From assembly GCA_005502915.1 (NCBI GenBank), contig SCMT01000005.1:62001-126000 (forward strand): 64,000 nt of DNA. The letters are read 5' to 3'. The notes beneath the pieces are model-generated. The model had not been told where the DNA came from, did not search any database, and saw only the letters and a program-made list of their open reading frames with translations. Each line of letters begins with the position of its first letter. The first letter of the stretch is position 1. Shown here piece by piece: positions 55,320 to 63,633 of the stretch. This DNA comes from Lysobacteraceae bacterium 2PB. GTDB taxonomy: Bacteria > Pseudomonadota > Gammaproteobacteria > Xanthomonadales > Xanthomonadaceae. A program made the position numbers and the translations under genes.

Positions 55320-55889
55320 GGGTGTTACTCCTTACATTCAACAGTTGGGTGGATACACGGAACCTTTCGGGCACCGCGACTGTCTAGCCAGGGGTAACGC
55401 GAACGATGAGTGGATCGTCGGGACGGGTGCAGGTCGTACACCGGAACGGAGCTCCCGAGGGAGAGCATCCGCAGCGGGCCTTGCCGGCTTGCCACCTTGG
55501 ATCTACCGCATCGGGCCACGATGTACCGTGCCCGCTTGGAACAGTATTTGCACCTTACACCACAACGAAACCGTTTTGGGAAGTGGGCCCGGGAACTTTT
55601 TTTCGGCCTTGTCCATGGTGCCGGCGCCCCCCCGGACATCGCACGTTCATTTTTCTCGTATTTTGCAGGGTTTGGCGCAGTCGGAAGGTTTCCGCGCGCC
55701 TTGCCGCGGAGGGCGTCATCGCTGGCCCCGCACCGGTGGATAGTGACACCCAAGGGCAGTTCCGGACCCGCGAAAACGCGCGAACTGCGTTGGCACGCTT
55801 CCTGCTATTCCACATCTCGAAACACCCGTGCAGCGTGACCCCGCATTACCCGGCATCACTCGTTCCCCCACCCCTCTCCAAGGTGGCCC
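55320..55889. other. 570-nt spacer: cold-shock gene leader and upstream region
   Basis: No gene I trust lies here; the 142-aa minus-strand ORF at 55325-55753 is Arg/Cys-rich and not protein-like. It is more A/T-rich in patches than the surroundings, with runs such as AACTTTTTTT and CATTTTTCTCG near 55590-55660. Regulation of CspA genes usually depends on a long structured 5' UTR, and this spacer is the right place and size for one. No canonical cold-box was found. Confidence 0.5.
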
Positions 55890-56072
55890 ATGCAAACCGA
55901 TCAACCCATTGCCAGCAACGTCTCCGACGATCTGGTCGTGGCCCGGCTCTTCGACCTGGCGCGCCAGGGCGAGACGTCGACGAGGGAGTTCCAGCTCCTC
56001 GACTACGTCATCCAGAAGCGCCTGGTCCAGACCTACGGCGGCGACCTGGTCCACAGCGCCCACGCAGCCTGA
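55890..56072 (+). CDS. 60-residue hypothetical protein with its own terminator
   Basis: A short acidic/amphipathic protein with VVARLFDLARQGETSTREF near 16-34 and a C-terminal YGGDLVHSAHAA. No membrane segment or signal peptide. The ATG follows AAGGTGG at a slightly short spacing, and a 16-bp terminator stem lies about 100 nt downstream. I believe similar short proteins occur in Xanthomonadaceae, but the function is unknown. Alternatively, the transcript itself could act as an RNA. Confidence 0.55.
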   Translation: MQTDQPIASNVSDDLVVARLFDLARQGETSTREFQLLDYVIQKRLVQTYGGDLVHSAHAA

Positions 56073-56171
56073 GCAGACCGGTCCGCCGAGCACCGCCTGC
56101 TTCACTGCGTCAACGCGGCTGATCCATCGTTTCCGTCACACCACAATCCCTCCCCTCCCTTTTTGTGTGTG

Positions 56172-56222
56172 CTTCGTTTCGCGGGACATTGCCCCGTCCC
56201 GCGAAACGAAGTTTTCTTTTTT
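56172..56222 (+). terminator. Very strong rho-independent terminator
   Basis: A 16-bp perfect stem (56172-56187 with 56196-56211), 8-nt loop, then TTTTCTTTTTT (56212-56222). It serves a plus-strand transcript; the nearest such gene is the 60-aa ORF 100 nt upstream. The minus-strand face has an A-rich flank, so it would not stop the rhomboid transcript. Confidence 0.9.
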
Positions 56223-56263
56223 GGGGAAGCGGAAGACGCGGACGCGGGAAAGCCCGCCAGGTT

Positions 56264-56884
56264 TCAGCCGAACGACGGCGACAGCAGGCGCGCCAGGAAA
56301 TGCCCGGCCAGCGCGGGCTCCTGCACCAGGGCGAACGCCATGCCGTAGAGCGCGCCCCACAGATGGGCGCTGTGGTTGACGTTGCCGCGCCCGCGACGGT
56401 CCATCCAGATGCTGTACCAGAGATACAGGCCGGCGAACACGAACGCGGGCACCGGCACGACGAAGAACAGCAGGATCAGGCCCCAGGGGTCGAGCAGGAT
56501 CGACGAGAACAGCACCGCCGACACCGCGCCCGACGCGCCCAGGCTGGCGTACTGCCTGTCGTGGCGATGGCGCAGGTAGCTGGGCAGGATCGAGACCACC
56601 AGCGCCGAGAGGTAGAACAACAGGTAGCCCATCGAGCCGATGCTGGCGGTGAAATACCGCTCCATCAGCATCCCGAAGGAATACAGGGTGATCATGTTGA
56701 AGGCCAGGTGCATGCCGTCGGCATGGATCAGGCCGTAGGTCACGAGGCGGTCGTACTCCTTGCGCCGGTCGATCGCCGGCGGCCAGAGGATCAGGCGCTC
56801 CTGCAGGCGCGGACGTTCCCACGCCTGCCAGGAGACGATCATGGTCACCGCCAGGATCAGCCAGGTGACGATGCCGTCGTTCAT
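56264..56884 (-). CDS. Rhomboid family intramembrane serine protease
   Basis: A 206-residue membrane protease with six hydrophobic segments. The catalytic dyad is Ser118 in GASGAV and His174 in NVNHSAHLWGALYG. HADGMHLAFNM near 54-64 corresponds to the family's first-loop HxxxHxxxN region. There is no extra cytoplasmic domain. Substrates are unknown. The 56073-56263 spacer contains only the strong terminator. Confidence 0.92.
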   Translation of the reverse strand: MNDGIVTWLILAVTMIVSWQAWERPRLQERLILWPPAIDRRKEYDRLVTYGLIHADGMHLAFNMITLYSFGMLMERYFTASIGSMGYLLFYLSALVVSILPSYLRHRHDRQYASLGASGAVSAVLFSSILLDPWGLILLFFVVPVPAFVFAGLYLWYSIWMDRRGRGNVNHSAHLWGALYGMAFALVQEPALAGHFLARLLSPSFG

Positions 56885-56935
56885 GCGCGATGACCCGCGC
56901 GTGGCGGCGTGCCCAGCCTCATGCCATGCGTCGCA

Positions 56936-58570
56936 TCAGGCCGCACGGTAGTAGTCCTGCATCGGATAGCGCTTCGCATAGAGGGCGAAGACCACCGCCG
57001 CGAGGAAGGCAAAGCCGGCGAAGAAGAACATCAGGAACGCGTTCTCGCTCATGCCCGACGATGCGATCTGCGCCACCATGAACTCGCTCTTCACGCCGGC
57101 GTTGGTCAGCAGCACCCAGACGTTGCCGAAGGTCACCGACAGCAGCCAGAAGCTCATGATCACGCCCTTCATCGGCTGCGGCGCCTGGCTGTAGGCGAAT
57201 TCCAGGCCGGTGGCCGACACCAGCACTTCACCGAAGGTGAGCAGTGCGTAGGGCAGGATCTGCCAGGCCAGCGACGTCGGATCGCCGCCGTCGATCTGGA
57301 GCTGGATCATGCCGGCGAACACCCAGGCCAGGCCCGAGAACGCGATGCCCCAGCCCATGCGCCGCAGCGCGGTGACCTGGAAGCCCATCTTCGACAGTGC
57401 GGGGTACAGCACCAGATTGTTGAACGGGATCAGCAGCATCACCAGCAGCGGATTGAGCGCCTGCATCTGCGCCGCTTCCTGCACCAGCCAGCTCGGCCAC
57501 CACCACTGTTCGTGCGGCAGCACCATCTCCTTGCCCTGCAGCACCCAGGTCGAAGCCTTCTGGTCGAACAGCGACCAGAACGGGCTGACGATGGCGAACA
57601 CGATCAGGATGCGCAGCACCGCGCGCACGCCGTCGACCGCCGCGTCCGGATGCAGGCCCCGGGCACGCTCGAGCTGCAGCGCGGTGCCGATGCCGCCGAA
57701 CAGCAGCACCGAACCGAGCGCGAGGCAGAACGTGGTCACGAACTTGATCGACTCGGGCCAGAAGCCGCCGCTGCCCATCGCGTTCATCGCCCAGCCCGCG
57801 AGCATCGCGATCGCCAGGAGCACGCCGCCGATCGCGGTGAACGTGCCCACGCCCTTGTCGCCGCTCGCGCCGCCGCGCAGCGCGGTCATCGTGACCGCCA
57901 TGAACCCGTTCGGGTCACGCGGCGTCGGCGGCATGTTCACGTACTTGCGACGCCCCATCCAGAAGATGACCGTGGCGATGAACATCAGGATGCCCGGGAT
58001 GCCGAATGCGATCGCCGGGCCGTACGCGCTGAGGATGCGAGGCATCAGCAGGGAGGCGAAGAACGAGCCGAAGTTGATCGTCCAGTAGAAGGCGTCGTAG
58101 ACGACCTTCGCCATGTGCTTGTTCGACTGGTCGAACTGGTCGCCGACGAAGGCCGAGACCAATGGCTTGATGCCGCCGGACCCCAGCGCGATCAGGAACA
58201 GGCCGGTGTAGAAGCCGGTGCGGTTCTCCTCGAACAGCGCCAGGCAGGCGTGGCCGGCGCAGTACAGCAGCGACAGCCAGAGGATGGTGTTGTACTTGCC
58301 GAAGAAGCGATCCGACAGCCAGCCGCCGAGCAGCGGGAAGAAGTACACGCCGATGACGAAGCTGTGGAAGACCTCCTTCGCCATGCCCTGCCGCTCGGCT
58401 TCGGGCAGGTACGACAGCAGCACGCTGCCGACCAGGAATGGCACCAGGATGTTGCGCATCCCGTAGAAACTGAAGCGCTCGCAGGCTTCGTTGCCGATGA
58501 TGTAGGGAATCTGCCCGGGCAACCGGGCTTTCTCGCCGGCGGGCGGGGCGTCTTGGGCGGCTTCGCGCAT
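56936..58570 (-). CDS. POT-family proton-dependent oligopeptide transporter
   Basis: A 544-residue MFS-fold importer. ERFSFYGMRNILVPFLV near 31-47 holds the proton-coupling ExxER-type region. GGWLSDRFFGKYNTIL near 82-97 is the PTR2 signature, and FYWTINFGSFFASLL near 140-154 is the second signature. Twelve to fourteen hydrophobic segments are visible. I chose the Met at 58570 (MREAAQDAPP); the upstream 27 codons are non-membrane shadow. It may supply peptides to the M3 and M14 peptidases nearby. Confidence 0.93.
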   Translation of the reverse strand: MREAAQDAPPAGEKARLPGQIPYIIGNEACERFSFYGMRNILVPFLVGSVLLSYLPEAERQGMAKEVFHSFVIGVYFFPLLGGWLSDRFFGKYNTILWLSLLYCAGHACLALFEENRTGFYTGLFLIALGSGGIKPLVSAFVGDQFDQSNKHMAKVVYDAFYWTINFGSFFASLLMPRILSAYGPAIAFGIPGILMFIATVIFWMGRRKYVNMPPTPRDPNGFMAVTMTALRGGASGDKGVGTFTAIGGVLLAIAMLAGWAMNAMGSGGFWPESIKFVTTFCLALGSVLLFGGIGTALQLERARGLHPDAAVDGVRAVLRILIVFAIVSPFWSLFDQKASTWVLQGKEMVLPHEQWWWPSWLVQEAAQMQALNPLLVMLLIPFNNLVLYPALSKMGFQVTALRRMGWGIAFSGLAWVFAGMIQLQIDGGDPTSLAWQILPYALLTFGEVLVSATGLEFAYSQAPQPMKGVIMSFWLLSVTFGNVWVLLTNAGVKSEFMVAQIASSGMSENAFLMFFFAGFAFLAAVVFALYAKRYPMQDYYRAA

Positions 58571-58717
58571 GGCAGGTCTCGCAGGATGTCTCGCGGAGTG
58601 AACGGAACGTCCGGCCATGCGGCCGGACGCGAGCCCCCGGAGTGTACCCAAGTTCGCCGCGGAATCCGTACCGGCCCGGTCGGAGATGCCGCGCGCCTGC
58701 CGGTCAGCGTGCCGCTG

Positions 58718-59362
58718 TCAGGCCCATTCGGTCAGGCCTTCACGCGCGTACAGCGCGGCAAACGACGGCCGCGCCTTCAGCTTCGCCGCCAATGCCGCCA
58801 GATTCGGCCATTCGGTGGCGGGCTTCGGCATGTTGCGCGACCAGCGCATCAGCATGACCAGGTGGAAGTCGGCCACGCTCGGGCGCTCACCGAGCAGGTA
58901 CGGGCCGTTCGCGGCCAGATGCGCATCGATGCGATCCCACTGCGCTTCGATGCGCGGCCGTACGTGCGCCAGCACGGTCTCGGCCTGCGCCTCGCCGGCC
59001 GGTTCGTGCGGGTACCACCACTGGCGGAACAGCGGCTGCACCATGTTCGCGAGATTGAACATCCACTGCAGGAAATCCGCCCGGGCGGGATCGCCCGGCA
59101 ACGGTGCCAGCCCGCGTTCGGGATGGGTTTCCGCGAGATACGCGATCAGCGCCGCCGCCTCGTACTGCGGCTTGCCGTCGACGACCAGCGTCGGCACCAC
59201 GCCGTTGGGGTTGAGGGCCAGGTAGTCCGGCCGCTTCTGCGCGCCGGCCTTGGTATCGACCAGCGCCAGCGCATGCGGCAGGTCCAGTTCCAGCAGGACC
59301 CAGTGGACGACCAGACTGGCGGCACCGGGCGAGTAGTACAGCGTGTACGGGGACGGATTCAT
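58718..59362 (-). CDS. Glutathione S-transferase family protein
   Basis: A 214-residue GST with a thioredoxin-like N-domain (LYYSPGAASLVVHWVLLELD near 7-26, with Ser10 as the likely catalytic residue) and PTLVVDG near 55-61 containing the cis-Pro. The all-helical C-domain begins about residue 85, with SVADFHLVM near 160-168. The residue pattern is beta/theta-class-like. The substrate is unknown. The ATG was chosen to give the canonical N-terminus; upstream codons are Arg-rich shadow. Confidence 0.9.
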   Translation of the reverse strand: MNPSPYTLYYSPGAASLVVHWVLLELDLPHALALVDTKAGAQKRPDYLALNPNGVVPTLVVDGKPQYEAAALIAYLAETHPERGLAPLPGDPARADFLQWMFNLANMVQPLFRQWWYPHEPAGEAQAETVLAHVRPRIEAQWDRIDAHLAANGPYLLGERPSVADFHLVMLMRWSRNMPKPATEWPNLAALAAKLKARPSFAALYAREGLTEWA

Positions 59363-59474
59363 CGGCGCTCCTGCGACGCGGGAAAGGCGCCAATCTTCGC
59401 ATGACGAATGGCGCGCCCGTGCGCGCGCACGACAGGGCACAATGCGACGCTGCATTCCGCCGAGACCACGCCTC

Positions 59475-61247
59475 ATGCGCCCCGCCCCGCCGATCGCTTC
59501 GCTGCTGCTTGCCCTTTCGCTGCCCGTCGTCGCCGTTGCGGCTCCGCAGGACCTGTCGACCGAAGGCGAGCGCAGCGGCTACGCGCGCACCGGCCGCTAC
59601 GCCGAAGTGATCGCGCTGTGCGATGCGTTCGCGAAGCGCCATCCCGACGCCGTGCGCTGCATCGAGTTCGGCACCACGCCGGAAGGTCGGCCGATGAAGG
59701 CGCTGGTGGTCACGCGCAGCGGTGTGCGCACACCGGATGCCGCGCGCTCGGCAAATATCCCGGTGGTGCTGATCCAGGGTGGCATCCATGCCGGCGAGAT
59801 CGACGGCAAGGACGCGGGTTTCCTCGCGCTGCGGCAGATGCTCGGCGGCCAGGCCGCGCGCGGCGCGCTCGAGAAAACGGTGCTGGTGTTCGTGCCGGTG
59901 TTCAACATCGACGGCCATGAGCGGTTCGGCGCCTGGAACCGGCCCAACCAGAACGGCCCGGCGGAGATGGGCTGGCGCGTCACCGGCCGCAACCACAACC
60001 TCAACCGCGACTACGCCAAGGCCGATGCTCCGGAAATGCAGGCCATGCTGGGGCTGCTGAACGACTGGGACCCGGTTGCGACCATCGACCTGCACACCAC
60101 CAATGGCGCGAAGTTCGAACACGACATCTCGATCCAGGTCGAGCCGGTCAATGCCGGCGACGAAGCGCTGCGCAGTGCAGGTCGCCTGCTGCGCGACGGC
60201 ACGATCGCGCGCCTCGCGAAACAGGGCTCGCTGCCGCTGCCGTTCTATCCGTCCTTCGTCGAGAATGACAATCCCGCATCCGGCTTCACCGATGGCGTAT
60301 CGCCGCCGCGCTTCTCCACGGGCTACTTCCACCTGCGCAACCGCCTGGCGATGCTGGTCGAAACGCATTCGTGGAAGGACTATCCCACCCGCGTGCGAGC
60401 CACCCGCAACACGGTCGTCGCGGTCATGGAATTGATGGCGAAACACGGTCGCGACTGGCGCGCGCTCGCCGATGCGGCCGATGTGCGCGCTGCGAATCTC
60501 GGCGGCGCCACCGTGCCGCTGACCTGGACCGCCACCGACAAGGCGCGCACCATCGAATTCCGCGGCTATGCCTACACGCGCACGCCGTCCGAGGTCTCCG
60601 GTGCGCTGATGACCCGCTACGACGACCGCGCGCCGCAGGTCTGGAAGGTCCCGCTGCGCGACGAGATCGTGCCGTCGCTGCAGGTGCCCGCGCCGAAGGG
60701 CGGCTACCTGGTGTCACCGGCCTATGCGGAGATCGTCGCCGCGAAGCTGCGCCAGCACGGCATCGCGTTCACGCGCATCGACCGCGCGCTGGACGATGCG
60801 AAGGTCGACAGCTACCGCGACGACACCCCGGCGTTCTCGGCCGGGTCGAGCGAAGGCCGGCAGCGACTGACCGTCGACGGTGCCTGGTCGTCCGACGTGC
60901 AGGACATCGGCGCGGGCGCGCTGTTCGTGCCGATCGCACAGCCGAAATCTCGGCTGGCGATGGCCCTGCTCGAACCGCAGGCGCCGGATTCGATGCTCGC
61001 CTGGGGCTGGTTCAACAACGCCTTCGAGCGCAAGGAATACATGGAGGATTACGTCGCGGAAGAGGTCGCGCGCGACATGCTGGCCCGCGATCCCGCGCTG
61101 CGCGTGACGTTCGAGAAGAAGCTGCAGGATGATCCGAAGTTCGCTGCCAGCGCGGATGCGCGGCTGGAGTTCTTCTATCGCCGCCACACCGCCTGGGACG
61201 AACGCTACGGGCTGTATCCGGTGTTCAGGACCGACGCGGCACCTTGA
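59475..61247 (+). CDS. M14 family zinc carboxypeptidase, exported
   Basis: A 590-residue peptidase with a signal peptide (IASLLLALSLPVVAVA near 7-22). The M14 domain has zinc ligands His105 and Glu108 in HAGEIDGKDAG and His207 in TIDLHTTNG, with the general base Glu296 in VETHSWKDY. RNHNLNRDY near 172-180 binds the substrate carboxylate. A C-terminal domain of about 270 residues lacks recognised motifs. Predicted to trim C-terminal residues from peptides in the periplasm or outside. It lies divergent from the GST gene. Confidence 0.92.
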   Translation: MRPAPPIASLLLALSLPVVAVAAPQDLSTEGERSGYARTGRYAEVIALCDAFAKRHPDAVRCIEFGTTPEGRPMKALVVTRSGVRTPDAARSANIPVVLIQGGIHAGEIDGKDAGFLALRQMLGGQAARGALEKTVLVFVPVFNIDGHERFGAWNRPNQNGPAEMGWRVTGRNHNLNRDYAKADAPEMQAMLGLLNDWDPVATIDLHTTNGAKFEHDISIQVEPVNAGDEALRSAGRLLRDGTIARLAKQGSLPLPFYPSFVENDNPASGFTDGVSPPRFSTGYFHLRNRLAMLVETHSWKDYPTRVRATRNTVVAVMELMAKHGRDWRALADAADVRAANLGGATVPLTWTATDKARTIEFRGYAYTRTPSEVSGALMTRYDDRAPQVWKVPLRDEIVPSLQVPAPKGGYLVSPAYAEIVAAKLRQHGIAFTRIDRALDDAKVDSYRDDTPAFSAGSSEGRQRLTVDGAWSSDVQDIGAGALFVPIAQPKSRLAMALLEPQAPDSMLAWGWFNNAFERKEYMEDYVAEEVARDMLARDPALRVTFEKKLQDDPKFAASADARLEFFYRRHTAWDERYGLYPVFRTDAAP

Positions 61248-61263
61248 TCGCGGGCGGCGTTGC

Positions 61264-61908
61264 TCAGCAACGCTCGTACTTCCAGTTGCGCGACTTGCCT
61301 TCGGCCAGCCATTCGACGGCCTGGGCGATGCGTCGCGCGCGGGTGTCCTCGCGCCTGGCCTCGATGATCCATTCCAGGTACTCGCGCCGATGGCTCGGCG
61401 GAAACGCATCGAACGCGGCCTGCGCTTTCGGCACGGCACGCAGCGCATCGGCGAAATCGGCGGGCATCTCCGGCAGGGGACGCGCCGTCGGCGTCTTGCG
61501 CGCAACGGTCGCCTTCGGGCGCGCGCGCCTGCCGACAGGCGTCTTCGCATGCGCCTCGTTCAGGCGCGCAGCCTTGCGCAAGTAAGCCAGCAACTGGCGC
61601 TTCGGCGGCAGATCGCCGATGGACGCGAGCTTGCCGAATCCCCCCATGCCCTCGCCTGCCGGCGCCTCGCCGACGACATCGAGATGTTTCCAGAAACCGA
61701 ACGAGGCGTGCCGCTTGAACGCGGCCATGCTGCACAGGATCGCATCGGCATGCATGAAGCAGGGCATGCCCCATTTGATGGTCTCCTCGACCTGCGGGCA
61801 CGCGTCGTGCACCAGCGCGCGCAGGTGTTCGAGGATCGGGCGCGCGAAGGGTTCGGCCCCGGAGATGTAGGCATCGATGCGCGGATCGCGATGCGACGGG
61901 TCGGGCAT
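61264..61908 (-). CDS. YdeI/DUF1801 family protein
   Basis: A 214-residue protein with an N-terminal DUF1801-type domain: IKWGMPCFMHADAILCSMAAFKRH near 44-67 and FGFWKH near 70-75. The C-terminal half carries the YdeI/OmpD-associated tail, with SHRREYLEWIIEARREDTRARRI near 173-195. CGGAGGTGCC precedes the ATG. E. coli YdeI is stress-linked but of unknown mechanism. Convergent with the M14 peptidase gene, 16 nt apart. No terminator hairpin seen between them. Confidence 0.85.
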   Translation of the reverse strand: MPDPSHRDPRIDAYISGAEPFARPILEHLRALVHDACPQVEETIKWGMPCFMHADAILCSMAAFKRHASFGFWKHLDVVGEAPAGEGMGGFGKLASIGDLPPKRQLLAYLRKAARLNEAHAKTPVGRRARPKATVARKTPTARPLPEMPADFADALRAVPKAQAAFDAFPPSHRREYLEWIIEARREDTRARRIAQAVEWLAEGKSRNWKYERC

Positions 61909-61931
61909 GGCACCTCCGATGGCGGAAGCGG

Positions 61932-62093
61932 TCAGAACGGTCGCGGCAGGTCCAGCATCGGCGCGACGAACCAGTAGGCGCCGAACAGCAGCGCGCCGAT
62001 CCAGAACAGCTTGAACACGAACTTCACGACCTTGATGACGAAATAAGCCGCGACGATGGCCAGGACGAGGCCGATCCAACCGAATTCAAGCAT
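61932..62093 (-). CDS. 53-residue single-pass or two-pass membrane peptide
   Basis: A tiny protein dominated by hydrophobic residues (LVLAIVAAYFVIKVVKFVFKL and WIGALLFGAYWFVAPML) with two Lys pairs between segments. The ATG overlaps the TrhO gene stop by 8 nt, which supports translation by coupling. It lies between TrhO and the YdeI-family gene on the same strand. The function is unknown; small hydrophobic proteins of this kind are often overlooked. Confidence 0.55.
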   Translation of the reverse strand: MLEFGWIGLVLAIVAAYFVIKVVKFVFKLFWIGALLFGAYWFVAPMLDLPRPF

Positions 62094-62850
62094 GCGCGAC
62101 GCCCCCGGAGGCGGAGATCGGCGCCGACACCGGCGCCAGGGAAGGATCGAGCGCCACGCGCCCGTCGAACACGAAGCAGGCGCCGTCGTAGCCGTGGCCA
62201 CCCACGGCCTCGAAGTATCCGAGGATGCCGCCGTCGAGCTGCAGCACGTTGTCCATGCCTTGCGCGCGCATCCACAGCGCGGCCTTCTCGCAGCGGATGC
62301 CGCCGGTGCAGAAGCTCACCACCGTCGCATCGTGCCAGGCATCGCGGCGCGCCAGCACGGCCTCCGGCAGCTCGGTGAAGTTGTCGATGGGCAGGGTTTC
62401 CGCACCGGCGAACGTGCCGTGGGCGAACTCCTCGCGATTGCGCGTATCCAGCAGCACCAGCCGGCGTCCCGCGTCGTCGGCGCCCTGCGCCAGCCAGCGG
62501 GACAGGTCCTGGGGCGACACCGCCGGCGCGCGGCCCTCGATCGGGGCGGCATCGGGCATGCGGAAGCTGATGATTTCCGGCTTGACCTTGGCCTTGAGTC
62601 GGCCGAAGGGCTGCTCGGCGGAGTCGCTGGCCTTGACGATGATGTCGGCGAAACGCGAGTCGGCACGGAGGTCGGCGACGAAAGCATCGATATCGGCCGG
62701 CGCACCGGCCAGAAACAGGTTGAGGCCCTCGCCCGCCACCAGGATCGTGCCGCGCAGCGACAGGGACTCGGCACGCGAGAACAACTGGTCGCACAGGACC
62801 TGCGGCTCGTCGACGGGAACGAAGTGATAGGCGGCGATATTGCAGATCAT
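62086..62850 (-). CDS. trhO: tRNA uridine(34) hydroxylase, rhodanese-like
   Basis: A 254-residue protein of the YceA/TrhO family, which hydroxylates wobble uridine 34 in tRNA with molecular oxygen. The N-terminal acylphosphatase-like half contains RGTILVAGEGLNLFLAG near 33-49. The C-terminal rhodanese half has catalytic Cys181 and Cys187 in SFCTGGIRCEKA. Both Cys are present, which supports activity. The C-terminus extends about 25 residues beyond the core. Confidence 0.9.
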   Translation of the reverse strand: MICNIAAYHFVPVDEPQVLCDQLFSRAESLSLRGTILVAGEGLNLFLAGAPADIDAFVADLRADSRFADIIVKASDSAEQPFGRLKAKVKPEIISFRMPDAAPIEGRAPAVSPQDLSRWLAQGADDAGRRLVLLDTRNREEFAHGTFAGAETLPIDNFTELPEAVLARRDAWHDATVVSFCTGGIRCEKAALWMRAQGMDNVLQLDGGILGYFEAVGGHGYDGACFVFDGRVALDPSLAPVSAPISASGGVAHA

Positions 62851-62971
62851 CCCGACATTCTACCGGCCGACCGACGCCCTCATACCAGCCGGACCATGCG
62901 TCTGGCCAGGGATCGGCAGCACCTTGGCCTGTTCTTCTCCCCCTGCGCGGGGGAAGGAGCCGCTGAGCGGT

Positions 62972-63631
62972 TCAACGCGCGGCGAGCGCGGCGGCCAGGT
63001 TGGCCCGGGCCCGGGCTTCGAGTCGCCCGTGGAAATGCTCGCTGAGGTAGATCCGCTCGGAGGCCAGCAGGCGCCTGAAGAACTGCCGACGCTTGATCCG
63101 GTACAGCCAGCGCGGCACGGCGCGGTACTCGTCGGCAATCTCGCGGTCGTAGGCGGCGAAGCGATCCGGGTCGGCGGCGAGGATGGCCATGTCGCAATCG
63201 AGGAAACGGCGCGTGTCTTCCGCATCAGCGCCCTCGCCGAGCGCGTCCCGGTCGATGGCGCCATGGCGCGCGGTCAGCAGGATCAGTTCGGACACGCGAC
63301 TCGCATCAATGGCGGTCGCAGGGTGCCATCGCGACAGGTGTTCGACTGCCAGACGGGCCGAGGCCGCTTCGTTGTCGCTGCGACCGGGTACGTAGACGGC
63401 GTCGTGGTAGAGCACCGCGAACAGCACTTCATCGGGCCGGTGCCAGCCCGGACCTTCGGCCACGTCGCGGTGATGACCCAGCACCTCCAGCACATGACCG
63501 AAGTGATGGTAGGCACGAGGTGGCTCGGCATAGGCCGCCTGGAGGGCGGCGAGCTGGTCTGCCGGCAGCTGGCCGAGCAGTCCGTCGCCGCCGATGTCGG
63601 CGACAGTCGCGTCCGGGGGCGGCGAAACCAC
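62972..63631 (-). CDS. HD-superfamily metal-dependent hydrolase
   Basis: A 219-residue predicted phosphohydrolase. YHHFGHVLEVLGHH near 42-55 and VLYHDAVY near 71-78 provide the HD metal ligands. CDMAILAADPDRFAAYDREIADEY near 148-171 adds a conserved Asp downstream. Similar HD proteins are often mis-annotated. The start is a GTG 2 nt after the stop of the GGDEF gene, and no ATG is available in the N-terminal region. Co-transcription with the GGDEF gene is likely. Confidence 0.8.
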   Translation of the reverse strand: MVSPPPDATVADIGGDGLLGQLPADQLAALQAAYAEPPRAYHHFGHVLEVLGHHRDVAEGPGWHRPDEVLFAVLYHDAVYVPGRSDNEAASARLAVEHLSRWHPATAIDASRVSELILLTARHGAIDRDALGEGADAEDTRRFLDCDMAILAADPDRFAAYDREIADEYRAVPRWLYRIKRRQFFRRLLASERIYLSEHFHGRLEARARANLAAALAAR

Positions 63632-63633
63632 AG

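Noticed and set aside
55325-55753. 142-aa minus-strand ORF upstream of the cold-shock gene
   Set aside because: Arg/Cys/Ser-rich translation without domain features, located where a leader is expected.
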